In this document: positions 6,779-15,306 of the stretch, piece after piece | How the letters are laid out: each line of letters starts with the position of its first letter | How positions within the stretch are numbered: position 1 is the first letter of the stretch | Source: Chloroflexota bacterium | Lineage (GTDB): Bacteria > Chloroflexota > Anaerolineae > Promineifilales > Promineifilaceae | DNA: 29,458 nt | Direction of reading: 5' to 3' | Assembly: GCA_024223125.1 (NCBI GenBank) | Contig: JAAEOP010000245.1 | Coordinates: forward strand, 1 to 29,458 | Translations under genes and position numbers: made by a program | The notes under the pieces: model-generated | What the model was told of the DNA's origin: nothing | The model's input: only the letters and a program-made list of their open reading frames with translations | Database searches by the model: none

Positions 6779-7714
6779 TCATCCGTCGGCGGTCAAAATA
6801 AATCTCTGTATAAAGGTAATAACGGCCGTCTCTACATCAGCCGCCTGCATATCAAACCAGGTTATGGTCGGATCATCCTGACGAAACCAGGTAGCTTGAT
6901 GACGGGCAAAACGGTGGGTTTCAAACTTAATTCGTTCTACCGCTTCGTCCAATGCCATCTCCCCGACCAGATAAGTGTGCAACTGTTTATAACCCAGGCC
7001 GCTCATGGAAGGTAGTTCACGGCCGTAACCCGCTTCCTGCAACCCCATCACCTCGGGCAACAACCCCTGCACCATCATCTGGTCTACACGGTCGTCAATC
7101 CGTTCATACAACAGTTCCCGCGGCCGAAACAAACCAACCTGACAAATGTGGTACGGGGGTGGCGTTTTAATTTGCAGTTCAGAAATGGGACGGCCTGAAA
7201 TGAGCGTCACCTCCAGAGCGCGGACTGTCCGGCGCACATTACGGGGATCCATTTTTACGGCCGCTGCCGGGTCCAGCCGGGTCAACCAACGATACAACTC
7301 CCCCCCACCTAATTGGGTCAACACCGCCCGTAGTTCCGGTTGGGGAGCCACTTCAGGAATACCCCACCCCTCCACAACCGCCTTCACATACTGGCCTGTG
7401 CCGCCAACCAGAATGGGCACACGGCCGTTCCCCAACACCATCTCAATCGTCCGGTACGCCAATCGCTGATATTCTCCCAATGTCATCGTCTCATTGGGGT
7501 CGCAAATGTCTATTAGATGATGGGGGACTTCTGCTTGTTCGGCCGGGGTTGGTTTGGCCGTGCCAATATCCATACCGCGATAAAACAGGCGGGAATCGGC
7601 CGATATAATTTCCCCATTCACGGCCGCGGCCAGTTTAAGCGAGAGGGTTGTTTTACCAACGGCCGTTTGCCCTGCCAGAACCAACAACGGCTTTTTCCCA
7701 GAATCGGCCGTCAC
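6779..7714 (-). CDS. miaA: tRNA dimethylallyltransferase
   Basis: The enzyme transfers a dimethylallyl group from DMAPP to N6 of A37 in tRNAs that read codons starting with U, the first step toward ms2i6A. The 311 residues match the usual length. It shows the P-loop GQTAVGKT at residues 15-22, the family block ISADSRLFYRGMDIGTAKP (37-55), PHHLIDI (65-70), GGTGQY (104-109), SGLGYKQ in place of the common IGYKE motif, and a C-terminal RFARHQATWFR that contacts tRNA. It ends with a TGA stop, 33 bp from the convergent selenoprotein gene. The start lies 4 bp after the yraN stop, so the two are co-transcribed with the upstream glycosyltransferase gene. Confidence 0.97.
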   Translation of the reverse strand: MTADSGKKPLLVLAGQTAVGKTTLSLKLAAAVNGEIISADSRLFYRGMDIGTAKPTPAEQAEVPHHLIDICDPNETMTLGEYQRLAYRTIEMVLGNGRVPILVGGTGQYVKAVVEGWGIPEVAPQPELRAVLTQLGGGELYRWLTRLDPAAAVKMDPRNVRRTVRALEVTLISGRPISELQIKTPPPYHICQVGLFRPRELLYERIDDRVDQMMVQGLLPEVMGLQEAGYGRELPSMSGLGYKQLHTYLVGEMALDEAVERIKFETHRFARHQATWFRQDDPTITWFDMQAADVETAVITFIQRFILTADG

Positions 7715-7718
7715 CCGA

Positions 7719-8120
7719 TCACCACCCTAACACTGCATTGGGAATATGCTCGCAGCGCAGCAATTTGCCTGATGAATCTAGCTCCACCGCCACCAGATCA
7801 ATCCGCCAATCCACATCCAGATCATGTTCCGCTAAATAACGTTGAGCCAGGTCTATCAATTTGCGTGATTTGGCCGGGGTTAACCCTTCTTCTGGCGTCC
7901 CCATGCTGCGTCCCCGTCTAGTTTTGACCTCTACAAAAGCCAACTCTTCTCCCGCCTGAGCCACCAGATCAATTTCCCCCTGACGGCAATGCCAGTTACG
8001 GGACACAATGACATATCCTAAACTCTCCAGATGGGTAGCAGCGACAGATTCTCCCCAGGCGCCCAAACGTTTACGGCCGGTTTTTTTTGCGGCACGTCCG
8101 TTGTCACTGCCAGTTGTCAT
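7719..8120 (-). CDS. yraN: YraN/UPF0102 family nuclease-like protein
   Basis: This small protein of the UPF0102 family has a restriction-endonuclease-like core. Counting from the chosen start there is a LGAWGESVAATHLESLGY helix, then RNWHCRQGEIDLVA and VEVKTRRG, i.e. the D-(12)-ExK active-site pattern typical of PD-(D/E)xK folds. The exact function is unsettled; family members are linked to DNA uptake or repair. I chose the ATG at 8118-8120 (133 residues), because family members begin close to the RxLGxxGE motif. An ATG at 8157-8159 would add 13 residues and overlap the upstream gene more. Either start overlaps the end of the glycosyltransferase gene (by 17 or 56 bp), so the genes are coupled. 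Confidence 0.88.
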   Translation of the reverse strand: MTTGSDNGRAAKKTGRKRLGAWGESVAATHLESLGYVIVSRNWHCRQGEIDLVAQAGEELAFVEVKTRRGRSMGTPEEGLTPAKSRKLIDLAQRYLAEHDLDVDWRIDLVAVELDSSGKLLRCEHIPNAVLGW

Positions 8121-9399
8121 GCCGGTTATTTTGCCCTTTAGACCAAGAGTCTGAGTCAAACCAATTTGCCTTTAGTTTAATTTTATCGGTTGGTCCCAGG
8201 AAACGTTCCAAACTTTGCTGAAAACGTTCTTTATACAAAAAGCGACGGCCGTGCTGTTTTTTACGCCCCAAATCCGGCCGTTCAGTATGTAACTGTTCAT
8301 AAAAAGCTACCGTCCGTTCCACTTTTTGCACAATATCAAAACGAGCGCTGGTTTCCAAAGCGGCCGCGCTCATTTTTTGTCGCTGTTCCGGGTTAAAGGC
8401 CAGGGCGACCATCGCCGCTGCCAATCCACCATCGGGGCGAGTAGTTAACAGACCGGAGACACCCGACTCTACACTGTCCACAATGCCCGGCGAGGAAACG
8501 GCCACCACCGGCAACCCTGTGGCCATCGCTTCAATCACTGTTAGGGGATGGACTTCTGTTATGGAAGCGGTCACAAACATATCGGCCGCCGCCATATAAT
8601 TGGGTACATCTTCATATGCCACCGCCCCGGCAAAATGCACCTGGTCGGCTATGCCAACGGCATCTGCCTGTCGTTCCAATTCTGGGCGGCTCAAGCCATC
8701 CCCCACCAGCATTAAATGTAAATCTGGAGCCAGATCGGCAGCAATGGCAAACTGGTCTAGCAGCAACTCTACATTTTTTTCGGAAGCTAAACGGCCGACA
8801 TACATCAGCAACACGGCCGTTTCAGGCAGTCCAAAATCACGTTTACAACGAGGCTGGCTCAGATTGTAAAACGGTTCTAAATCCACCCCATTTTCAATCG
8901 TGACAATGGGTGTGTGGACGCCAAACTCCAACATCACCTGGCGCACACTTTCAGAGGGGGTAATAACTAAATCGGCATAATCACAAAATTCAGGCCACAC
9001 CTGGCGCAAAATGGCATCGGCCGCCGGTTGGGGCAAATTAAACACCGTGTTGCCGTATAGATCATACCGGGTGTGGTTGGTGTAGATGATGGGACAACGG
9101 CCGTAACGATGGGCCAATTCCACACTCATAAACAGATGGTGGCAGTGCAAAATGTCCATCTGTCGCAACAGCTTTTGCGCTTCCCGGCTGTACCCCACCG
9201 TTAAATAATATCCCCGATCGCTCACCATAAAACCAGGCGAGCGTACCACATTCGGCTCATCATCCGGGTCCGGGTCGCCAATGGTAAAAATGGTCACATC
9301 ATGACCAGCCGCTTCTAAATGCTGTTTGTATAACAGCACCATGCGTGTGACGCCGTTGATAACTGGCTTGTAAACGGCCGTAACAATTCCAATTCGCAT
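8104..9399 (-). CDS. GT4-family glycosyltransferase
   Basis: This 431-residue GT-B glycosyltransferase has an N-terminal Rossmann start MRIGIVTAVYKPVINGVTR, typical of GT4 enzymes, a glycine-rich donor-side motif GRLASEKN (202-209), LVGDG (231-235) and the EX7E motif with Glu282 and Glu290 in TEVHPLTVIEAMATGLPVV. The overall look is that of diacylglycerol glucosyltransferases or cell-surface mannosyltransferases, so the product may be a glycolipid, but the acceptor cannot be read from sequence. A basic C-terminal tail of about 60 residues (GRKKQHGRRFLYKERFQ) follows the catalytic domain and could bind acidic membrane lipids. The start is supported by GGAAGGA just upstream. It is the first gene of a GT-yraN-miaA unit. 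Confidence 0.93.
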   Translation of the reverse strand: MRIGIVTAVYKPVINGVTRMVLLYKQHLEAAGHDVTIFTIGDPDPDDEPNVVRSPGFMVSDRGYYLTVGYSREAQKLLRQMDILHCHHLFMSVELAHRYGRCPIIYTNHTRYDLYGNTVFNLPQPAADAILRQVWPEFCDYADLVITPSESVRQVMLEFGVHTPIVTIENGVDLEPFYNLSQPRCKRDFGLPETAVLLMYVGRLASEKNVELLLDQFAIAADLAPDLHLMLVGDGLSRPELERQADAVGIADQVHFAGAVAYEDVPNYMAAADMFVTASITEVHPLTVIEAMATGLPVVAVSSPGIVDSVESGVSGLLTTRPDGGLAAAMVALAFNPEQRQKMSAAALETSARFDIVQKVERTVAFYEQLHTERPDLGRKKQHGRRFLYKERFQQSLERFLGPTDKIKLKANWFDSDSWSKGQNNRHDNWQ

Positions 9400-9494
9400 A
9401 AATTCCTTCCTAAATCATAATTTTAATTTAACTATGAAGAATAACCCCCCGAAGGTACAAATCGTTTTGCCTGGCACAGTATTAAGTAACATTG

Positions 9495-10625
9495 CTAATA
9501 GTGTGCTAACAGCCAACGGCGCAAATGTGACAACCCCAGCGTCATTGCCCACTGGTCAATATTATCAGGATGACCGCCAAAGGAACGCTGAGTGACAGAT
9601 ACACCATTCGGCGAAGCCAATGTCACTAAAATCTGCACCCCACCTTGAGTCTTATTGTTGTATACCACCAGACTTAACGCATTGCCCGACTGCTCTTTCA
9701 ACCGTTCGGCCGCATTGCGACACCATTGGGTCAGATCGTTATCCGATACCATGCCAAGTTGCAATGACTCAGCCAGTTCATACCATGTTTTACAAGGGGA
9801 GAGTGTGACGCTCTGGTTACATTCTGGCAAGGGTTGGATTGTATCCGTCATAATGCCATTCGTCTGGCATTCAGCAATAGCAACTTTAAGATCATTTTTA
9901 ATCAGCGTATCCAGAACAACATCTTCCAAACGGTCTGCTTCCTGACCGTAAATATGATCGCCCAACCGTTCGCGGACATTTTTCTCCATGCGCTCTAGCT
10001 CGCTGGTTACGGCCGTATCTGATTCCGCCTGCACCCACAAACGGATATTGGCCTGACCGGCAAAAGAATCAAATGTAACCTGGTGCTGCGGATCAATAGC
10101 CAGGTCAGAAAGTTCTTGCTTCAAATTGCTTTCCATCAATCCCACACTACGCAGCAAAACCCAGCCTGCCTTCGTTTTCGTGTTCAATTGTTGACGCAAG
10201 TAAGGCAGCACGTCTGTTTCCAGCAAATAGGCCATTTCGCGCCGGTTGCCAGGCAAGCAAATCAACGTTCCGGTTGACTCCTCGATCAGCAAACCACACA
10301 TACGAACAGAGTCATCTCCCAAGAGTTTGACTCCCGTCACGCCGGGTGGATCAGGTAATAGTTGACGGCCAGTTACGGCCGAAACAGCCTGACGGGTAAA
10401 ATCATCACGACCACTACCTAAGCCACCTGTAGCAATAACCACATCAGCCCGTTGCAAAGCCTGCCGAAATACATCTGCTATCACTTCCGGATCATCACCA
10501 ACAGTTACCTTGCAAGTAAGGTTTACATGAACTTCCCGCAGGCTGCGCGAAACATAGGCGGAATTGGTATCTAAAATGTCACTCACCAGCAGTTCCGTGC
10601 CAATGCTGACAATTTCTACTTTCAT
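9495..10625 (-). CDS. cinA: CinA-like protein with degenerate NMN-deamidase domain
   Basis: The 376 residues follow the CinA plan. An N-terminal MoaB/MogA-like (MoCF) domain has IGTELL (8-13), TGGLGSGRDDFT (66-77; the family usually has TGGLGPTxDDxT) and LPGNRREM (124-131; usually PGVPxEM). A linker domain and the C-terminal CinA/PncC domain, beginning near residue 240, follow. In PncC-type NMN deamidases that domain opens with AESCTGG including the catalytic serine. Here it reads AECQTNG (251-257), and the later TGIAGPGG-type loop is replaced by VVYNNKTQGGVQ, so deamidase activity is probably lost. The start ATG has AAAGG upstream. Read-through to the glycosyltransferase unit 95 bp downstream is possible. 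The family is secure; loss of function is inference from missing residues. Confidence 0.88.
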   Translation of the reverse strand: MKVEIVSIGTELLVSDILDTNSAYVSRSLREVHVNLTCKVTVGDDPEVIADVFRQALQRADVVIATGGLGSGRDDFTRQAVSAVTGRQLLPDPPGVTGVKLLGDDSVRMCGLLIEESTGTLICLPGNRREMAYLLETDVLPYLRQQLNTKTKAGWVLLRSVGLMESNLKQELSDLAIDPQHQVTFDSFAGQANIRLWVQAESDTAVTSELERMEKNVRERLGDHIYGQEADRLEDVVLDTLIKNDLKVAIAECQTNGIMTDTIQPLPECNQSVTLSPCKTWYELAESLQLGMVSDNDLTQWCRNAAERLKEQSGNALSLVVYNNKTQGGVQILVTLASPNGVSVTQRSFGGHPDNIDQWAMTLGLSHLRRWLLAHY

Positions 10626-10851
10626 GATCGCCTTTAAGGACAGAGCGATAACTCTCTATCTATCAGGGGTGTATAGACATCTGAATAACTCAGAACACAC
10701 TTATCTTTTGCCGGCCAGTTGCCGGTAACTCCCCATTTACTGCACCCCAGATTGTTCTTCTCCTATAAATAGCAGATGGTTGTTAATGGCTGATGGATAG
10801 TGCAAGTCATCAGCCACATTTTTCAATGGTAGGGATCTGGCGCCAGAAACA
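10626..10851. other. Intergenic stretch with one hairpin (10787-10816)
   Basis: I find no gene in these 226 bp. The one clear structure is a 9-bp perfect stem TGGCTGATG (10787-10795) with CATCAGCCA (10808-10816) around a 12-base loop, downstream of the cNMP-binding gene. It has no T-run on the minus strand and only a weak, displaced one on the plus strand, so calling it a terminator would be a stretch. Confidence 0.4.
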
Positions 10852-11361
10852 TTAAGACTCATCCTGCTTTTTTTGGGGCAGCATGAGCTGGTACTGGCGA
10901 ATTGTTAAATCTGTGTTGCGTATTTTGAAGGCCAGATCGGCAGCCACATTTTTCATAATTTTATAACCCAGATCAGGATAAGTATCACAGAGAAACATCA
11001 GCCGGTCTCGAAAGATTTTCAGCACCTTTGTATTATCCTGCCCCACACGAGCTGTAGCCGAACGAATACCCTGGTCAACTAAAGCCACTTCCCCAAACAC
11101 CTGTCCCTGACGCAGTTCTGTAATGACAACCGGCTCATATTTATCCTGTTCTGTCCCCACAAAGGAAGGGTTCATAATGATTTCTACCACCCCATGAGCG
11201 ATAATGTAAAGTTCCGTAGAACTCTCATTTTCCTTCAGTAAAATATCACCCTGATTGTAGGTTGCCGCTTTACAAACAGTGGCCACAAGTTCAAGCTGGG
11301 TTGTGGTGAGATTATCAAAAATCTCTGTGATTGATAATATGGCAGTAATACTTTGCTGCAT
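10852..11361 (-). CDS. Cyclic-nucleotide-binding domain protein
   Basis: This 169-residue protein is essentially one cNMP-binding beta-roll of the CRP/PKA type. The phosphate-binding cassette is visible as FGEVALVDQGIRSATARV (89-106), with Gly90, Glu91, Ala93 and the Arg100-Ser101-Ala102 that normally bind the cyclic phosphate and ribose. The remaining C-terminal 40 residues form a helix with no helix-turn-helix, so it is not a CRP-type DNA-binding regulator by itself. It may act as a sensor subunit that docks to another protein. An own promoter is visible upstream (11398-11426), and GGGG stands about 8 bases before the ATG. Confidence 0.88.
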   Translation of the reverse strand: MQQSITAILSITEIFDNLTTTQLELVATVCKAATYNQGDILLKENESSTELYIIAHGVVEIIMNPSFVGTEQDKYEPVVITELRQGQVFGEVALVDQGIRSATARVGQDNTKVLKIFRDRLMFLCDTYPDLGYKIMKNVAADLAFKIRNTDLTIRQYQLMLPQKKQDES

Positions 11362-11397
11362 AGTAGCCCCTGGTGTAATACTCTTTTAGGTGCGGCG

Positions 11398-11426
11398 ATT
11401 CTAGCATAAAGAAACGGCCGTCGCAA
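11398..11426 (-). promoter_or_regulatory. Candidate promoter of the cNMP-binding protein gene
   Basis: On the minus strand TTGCGA (11421-11426), exactly 17 bases, then TAGAAT (11398-11403). The -35 box matches four of six and the -10 box five of six consensus bases. It lies 37-65 bp upstream of the start codon. One ACGGCCGT octamer falls at the -35/spacer boundary. Confidence 0.5.
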
Positions 11427-11438
11427 TGAGAGCGCAAC

Positions 11439-12014
11439 CTACCCTTTCCGGCCTACAAACCGAGCTATACACTTCTGGCGCGGTTTTTTACACTGGTCAA
11501 CGGCCGTCTCTTCATAATAAATTTGCTCCAAATTGGCAAATGCGCCAGCCAGTTCACCCGGTTCTAAATAGTGGTGCGGATGGGATACGGCCGTGTCCCA
11601 CTGTACAAACGTTTCAAACAGCAGCCAGCCACCCGGTTTTAGAGCTTGTTGGTAGACGCCAAATGTAACCCGCTCTAAAAAACGGAAATTCAAGATGACA
11701 TCAAAAGTATCTGAGGGTAGCCAGAGATGAGTCAGGTCGGTAACGGCCGTTTCGAACAGTACCCCCTGTGCCCACGCTTGTTTCTGCGCCAAACGCAGCC
11801 CCGTCTCAGACACATCCAAAGCAATAACATGCAGTCCCCGTTCCGCTAAAAACAAGCCATGTTTGCCCACCCCCGCGGCCGCATCCAAAGCCAGCCCAGA
11901 ATGGGGCAGGTAAGGGGCAAAATCGAGCAGCAGTTGACGGGGATGGCCGACCCGCCATTGGTCACCATCTCGTTCATATATCTCATTCCAACGTTGGGCA
12001 TCTGGATGTGCCAT
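11439..12014 (-). CDS. SAM-dependent methyltransferase (class I)
   Basis: From the ATG at 12012-12014 the product has 191 residues and begins MAHPDAQRWNEIYERDG, a typical opening of small UbiE/TehB-like methyltransferases (WDxRY/WNEIYE type). Motif I is LDAAAGVGKHGLFLAERG, then an acidic ribose-binding end IALDVSE, motif II DTFDVILNF and motif III LKPGGWLLFETF. The longer frame starting at 12095 adds 27 hydrophobic residues that do not resemble the family, so I prefer the internal ATG; no clear ribosome site helps. The substrate is unknown. The C-terminal AVDQCKKPRQKCIARFVGRKG is basic. It is upstream of the cNMP-binding gene (77-bp gap) and divergent from the S10 peptidase gene. Confidence 0.85.
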   Translation of the reverse strand: MAHPDAQRWNEIYERDGDQWRVGHPRQLLLDFAPYLPHSGLALDAAAGVGKHGLFLAERGLHVIALDVSETGLRLAQKQAWAQGVLFETAVTDLTHLWLPSDTFDVILNFRFLERVTFGVYQQALKPGGWLLFETFVQWDTAVSHPHHYLEPGELAGAFANLEQIYYEETAVDQCKKPRQKCIARFVGRKG

Positions 12015-12067
12015 AAGAACTATTGTAACCGTTACCGGCAATGTTAGGTAAACAACGTCCTTATCAC

Positions 12068-12073
12068 TATAAT
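12068..12073 (+). promoter_or_regulatory. -10 box and start choice for the S10 peptidase gene
   Basis: A consensus TATAAT at 12068-12073 lies just upstream of an ATG at 12072 that would fall inside it. Transcription would begin near 12080, which excludes that ATG and supports the one at 12096, preceded by AAAGGA with seven bases of spacing. The -35 region (TTAGGT at 12044-12049) is weak. Confidence 0.5.
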
Positions 12074-12095
12074 GGAACGAAAAAAGGATATTCAT

Positions 12096-13583
12096 ATGGC
12101 AGAAGAAAAAAAGAATTCAGAAAATGAGCAAAAAAAAGATCAGCCAACCCCAGAAGACAACATCATCGTTACCCAGCATACAGCCTCCGTCAACAGCCGT
12201 CAGGTACGCTACACCGTCACCACCGGAACCATCGTCCTCAAAGAAGAAGCCGAAAAAGAAGGTAAAGCTGAAGGCGAAAAAGCTAAAGCTACCATCTTCT
12301 TCACTGCTTACACCCGCGATGATTGGCAAGATATGTCTAAACGGCCGATCACCTTCTCCTTCAATGGTGGGCCAGGATCATCTTCTGTCTGGCTGCATCT
12401 AGGGCTGTTGGGGCCGCGCCGGGTAGAATGCTTCCAGGATGACCAGCAGTTGATGCCCCCTTATCGCCTCATCAACAATGAGCAATCACTGCTGGATAAA
12501 ACCGACCTCGTATTTATAGACCCCGTTAGCACCGGTTTCAGCCGCGCCGTAACGGGTGAAAAACCGAAAGATTTCCACAGCCTCAAAAAAGATATTGAAT
12601 CGGTGGGTGACTTCATTCGTTTGTACCTCACCCGCTACCAACGTTGGAACTCGCCCAAATTCCTCATCGGTGAAAGTTACGGCACAACTCGTGCCGCCGG
12701 ACTTTCTGGGTATCTGCAAGAACGGCATGGCATTTATTTGAACGGCATCATGCTCGTTTCCGTTATCCTCAACTTCCAGACAATTCGTTACCCCATCGGC
12801 AATGATCTACCCTACATTTTGTACCTGCCCACATTGGCAGCCACCGCCTGGTACCATAAAAAGTTAACCGGGGATTTACAGGCTGATTTGAAGCGGACGA
12901 TTAACGAAGTCAAACTATTTGCCCTAACAGAATACACTGTCGCCTTGATGCAAGGAGCCGGTTTACCATCTGAAAAACGGGGTGATCTGGAAACGAAACT
13001 GTCCCGTTACACCGGTCTTTCTCTGGGCTATGTGCAACAATGCAATTTGCGGATTCATTATATGCGCTTCTGTAAGGAACTGCTTCGGGATGAAGGGAGA
13101 ACAGTGGGGCGGCTGGACGGCCGTTTCACCGGTTATGATCGTGATAATGCTGGCGAATATTTTGAATATGATCCCAGTTACGCTGCCATTTTAGGCCCGT
13201 ACACCGCCGCCTTTAACGACTATGTGCGCCGCGATTTGCAATTTGAAAGCGACCTGCCTTATGAAATCTTAACCGGCCAGGTTCATCCCTGGGACTATGA
13301 ACCGCATCATAATGAATTTGTGAACATGGCCGAAACGTTGCGTAAAGCGATGACCAGTAATCCTTTTTTGAAGATTTTTGTGGCCAATGGCTACTATGAT
13401 CTGGCCACCCCTTATCTGGCAGCGGAGTACACCTTCAACCATATAGATACCCCTCTGAACCTGATGAAAAATATCTCCATGAGTTATTATGAAGCCGGCC
13501 ATATGATGTATGTTCATGAACCTTCTTTAATCAAGTTGAAAAAGGATCTGGCGACATTTATGGACACGGCCGCAGCCAAATAA
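12096..13583 (+). CDS. Peptidase S10 family serine carboxypeptidase-like protein
   Basis: The 495-residue protein belongs to the S10 (carboxypeptidase Y / cathepsin A-like) family of alpha/beta hydrolases. Diagnostic blocks are FNGGPGSSS (89-97, oxyanion region), GESYG with catalytic Ser194, NGYYDLATP with Asp435 and YEAGHMMY with His469, so the triad is complete. S10 carboxypeptidases release C-terminal amino acids, best at acidic pH, and most are secreted. This one has no signal peptide: it starts with about 20 charged, lysine- and glutamate-rich residues, and a second EAEKEGKAEGEKAK stretch lies at 51-64. Export by another route or cytoplasmic action are both possible. The stop codon lies inside the left flanking repeat of the MITE-like element that follows. 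Confidence 0.92.
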   Translation: MAEEKKNSENEQKKDQPTPEDNIIVTQHTASVNSRQVRYTVTTGTIVLKEEAEKEGKAEGEKAKATIFFTAYTRDDWQDMSKRPITFSFNGGPGSSSVWLHLGLLGPRRVECFQDDQQLMPPYRLINNEQSLLDKTDLVFIDPVSTGFSRAVTGEKPKDFHSLKKDIESVGDFIRLYLTRYQRWNSPKFLIGESYGTTRAAGLSGYLQERHGIYLNGIMLVSVILNFQTIRYPIGNDLPYILYLPTLAATAWYHKKLTGDLQADLKRTINEVKLFALTEYTVALMQGAGLPSEKRGDLETKLSRYTGLSLGYVQQCNLRIHYMRFCKELLRDEGRTVGRLDGRFTGYDRDNAGEYFEYDPSYAAILGPYTAAFNDYVRRDLQFESDLPYEILTGQVHPWDYEPHHNEFVNMAETLRKAMTSNPFLKIFVANGYYDLATPYLAAEYTFNHIDTPLNLMKNISMSYYEAGHMMYVHEPSLIKLKKDLATFMDTAAAK

Positions 13584-13592
13584 AATCTCATG

Positions 13593-13788
13593 TGTAATGG
13601 TCAAGAATCACTTGTAGCCGCGAAAGTAACCATTCACTCCCCCAAAGTGCCCGGTACTTATAAACGAGTGTGCTTCTCCAGTAGACTTGGTAATGAAGTG
13701 CCGAGCACCTGAATGATTACCCGCGAAATCACTTTCGCGCCAGATTACGCGGTATGGAAACCACGACTACTAATCTTTGACCATTACA
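13593..13788. mobile_element. MITE-like palindromic element, 196 bp
   Basis: The ends are perfect 12-bp inverted repeats, TGTAATGGTCAA (13593-13604) and TTGACCATTACA (13777-13788). Inward, the two halves continue as an imperfect palindrome: GCCGCGAAAGT...ATTCA on the left mirrors TGAAT...ACTTTCGCGC on the right, and AAGTGCCCGGTACTT mirrors GAAGTGCCGAGCACC. An internal perfect hairpin CGCGAAA/TTTCGCG lies at 13722-13739. The flanks are near-identical 15-mers, AAATAAAATCTCATG (13578-13592) and AAATAAAACCTGATG (13789-13803), 13 of 15 the same, as in an aged target-site duplication. No ORF is inside, so mobilisation would need a transposase from elsewhere. It separates the S10 and C39 genes. Confidence 0.6.
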
Positions 13789-13800
13789 AAATAAAACCTG

Positions 13801-15159
13801 ATGCGACAAAAATGGTGGTTAGACATTGTTGGGATACTCGGTGTCCTGACGGCAGTTCTCCTGTTCGGTTGGTGGGCGCTGCCTCGTGCAGTGGTGGCTA
13901 TGCCCAGCCGGGTACGTCTCCATCTGCCCGAAGAACTGTTGCAGTGGGTCAGTACACCGCTGCCTACCGCTTTACCGGCCCCCAAAACGGCCGTCGCCAT
14001 TCTCCCTTTGCCCACCATCAGCCTGCCTACAACCGCACTGCCACCAACCAACACGACCGTACTCACTCTCACATACGCGCCTATTTCTGCTGGGGGAACA
14101 CCTGTGCTGAGCGAAGCCGAAGTAGCCGTGCCCACCCCCACACTGGCTCCCTCAGCAATCCCTACATCTGTCCCCACTCCCTTACCCGCCCAGGCATATA
14201 TTGAGGGGCTGCAAATCATTCCCCAAAAGTTTAATAACTGTGGCCCAGCTAACCTGACCATCAACCTGAACCACTACGGGGCAGCGGCCGAACAGCTAGA
14301 CATCGCCGCTCAAATCCGCCCCACTTACGATGACCGCAATGTGTCCCCCCACGAACTAGCCGCCTATGTAAACAACGAAACGCCCTTGCAAGCGGCCGTT
14401 TTCAGTGGCGGAAATTTGACCATGCTCAAACGATTGCTGGCTAATGGCTTCCCCGTCGTCATCGAAAAGGGGTTGTTGCCCAACGACTGGCAGGGCTGGA
14501 TGGGCCATTACCTGACTCTGATCGGCTACGATGACACCGCCCAAGAATTCATCGCACTGGATACATTCCTTGGCCCCTGGGACAGCAGCGGCCTGCACGA
14601 ATCATACGATTTTATCGAGGAGCATTGGCAGCATTTTAACTACACCTTCTACGTGGTTTACCCGCCAGAACAGGAAACGGCGCTTATGGCCGTACTCGGC
14701 CCCGAAATGACAGACCCCCAGCAAATGTGGCTCCACGCCGTTCGCCTGGCCCAAACCGAGGTAGACAAAAACCATAACAATGCCTTTGCCTGGTTTAATC
14801 TAGGAACCAGCCTCACCCATCTGGCGCAGCTAACCGACAATACCACCTATTACGGCCATGCCGCCGCTGCTTATGATCAAGCCCGTACTATTGGCTTGCC
14901 CTGGCGTATGTTATGGTATCAGTTCCAACCTTATGCCGCCTATCTGGCCACCGGACGGGTAGATGATGTGCTGACGCTGGCCGAGGCCACGCTCTCCAGT
15001 TCTGGTGGAGATTATTTGGAAGAATCCTTTTACTATCGGGGGTTGGCCTATGCAATATTGGGGGATAACGGCCGTGCCCAATCTAATCTCCAAAAAGCCA
15101 TTGCCCTTAATCCCACCTATACCGCCGCTGCGGCCGCATTAGAACAGCTAGAACCGTAA
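13801..15159 (+). CDS. Membrane-anchored C39-like cysteine peptidase with TPR repeats
   Basis: This 452-residue protein has an N-terminal transmembrane segment (residues 7-28), a long proline/threonine-rich low-complexity linker (about 50-130), then a C39-like papain-fold domain. Its catalytic residues are Cys147 in NNCGPANLT, His236 in GWMGHYLTLIGYDD and Asp254 in ALDTFLG. The C-terminal 150 residues form TPR-like helices, the last being AYAILGDNGRAQSNLQKAIALNPTY. The peptidase domain should act outside the membrane; whether it cleaves leader peptides, as true C39 transporters do, or cell-wall peptides is open. No Shine-Dalgarno sequence precedes the ATG, which itself sits in the right flanking repeat of the MITE-like element. 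Before that insertion the start would have followed the S10 stop by only about 8 bases, so the two genes were probably one operon. Confidence 0.85.
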   Translation: MRQKWWLDIVGILGVLTAVLLFGWWALPRAVVAMPSRVRLHLPEELLQWVSTPLPTALPAPKTAVAILPLPTISLPTTALPPTNTTVLTLTYAPISAGGTPVLSEAEVAVPTPTLAPSAIPTSVPTPLPAQAYIEGLQIIPQKFNNCGPANLTINLNHYGAAAEQLDIAAQIRPTYDDRNVSPHELAAYVNNETPLQAAVFSGGNLTMLKRLLANGFPVVIEKGLLPNDWQGWMGHYLTLIGYDDTAQEFIALDTFLGPWDSSGLHESYDFIEEHWQHFNYTFYVVYPPEQETALMAVLGPEMTDPQQMWLHAVRLAQTEVDKNHNNAFAWFNLGTSLTHLAQLTDNTTYYGHAAAAYDQARTIGLPWRMLWYQFQPYAAYLATGRVDDVLTLAEATLSSSGGDYLEESFYYRGLAYAILGDNGRAQSNLQKAIALNPTYTAAAAALEQLEP

Positions 15160-15306
15160 CTTTCCAAATAAGGAGAGGGTATCCTCAGATGCCCACCCGC
15201 ATATTTTGGCTACGCTCAGTACAAGTTGGAGAATGCGGACACTCCAAAATCATAAATCATCTGATCAAATTGGCCGTCCTCTTGAATCTTGCTACAATTT
15301 ACAAAA

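Noticed and set aside
10787..10816. Nine-bp hairpin considered as a terminator of the cNMP-binding gene
   Set aside because: There is no T-run after it on the minus strand, so it is listed only as a hairpin in the gap.
13713..14264. Open frames on both strands over the MITE and the proline-rich linker of the C39 protein
   Set aside because: Low-complexity coding DNA and the palindromic element explain them; none shows a plausible protein.
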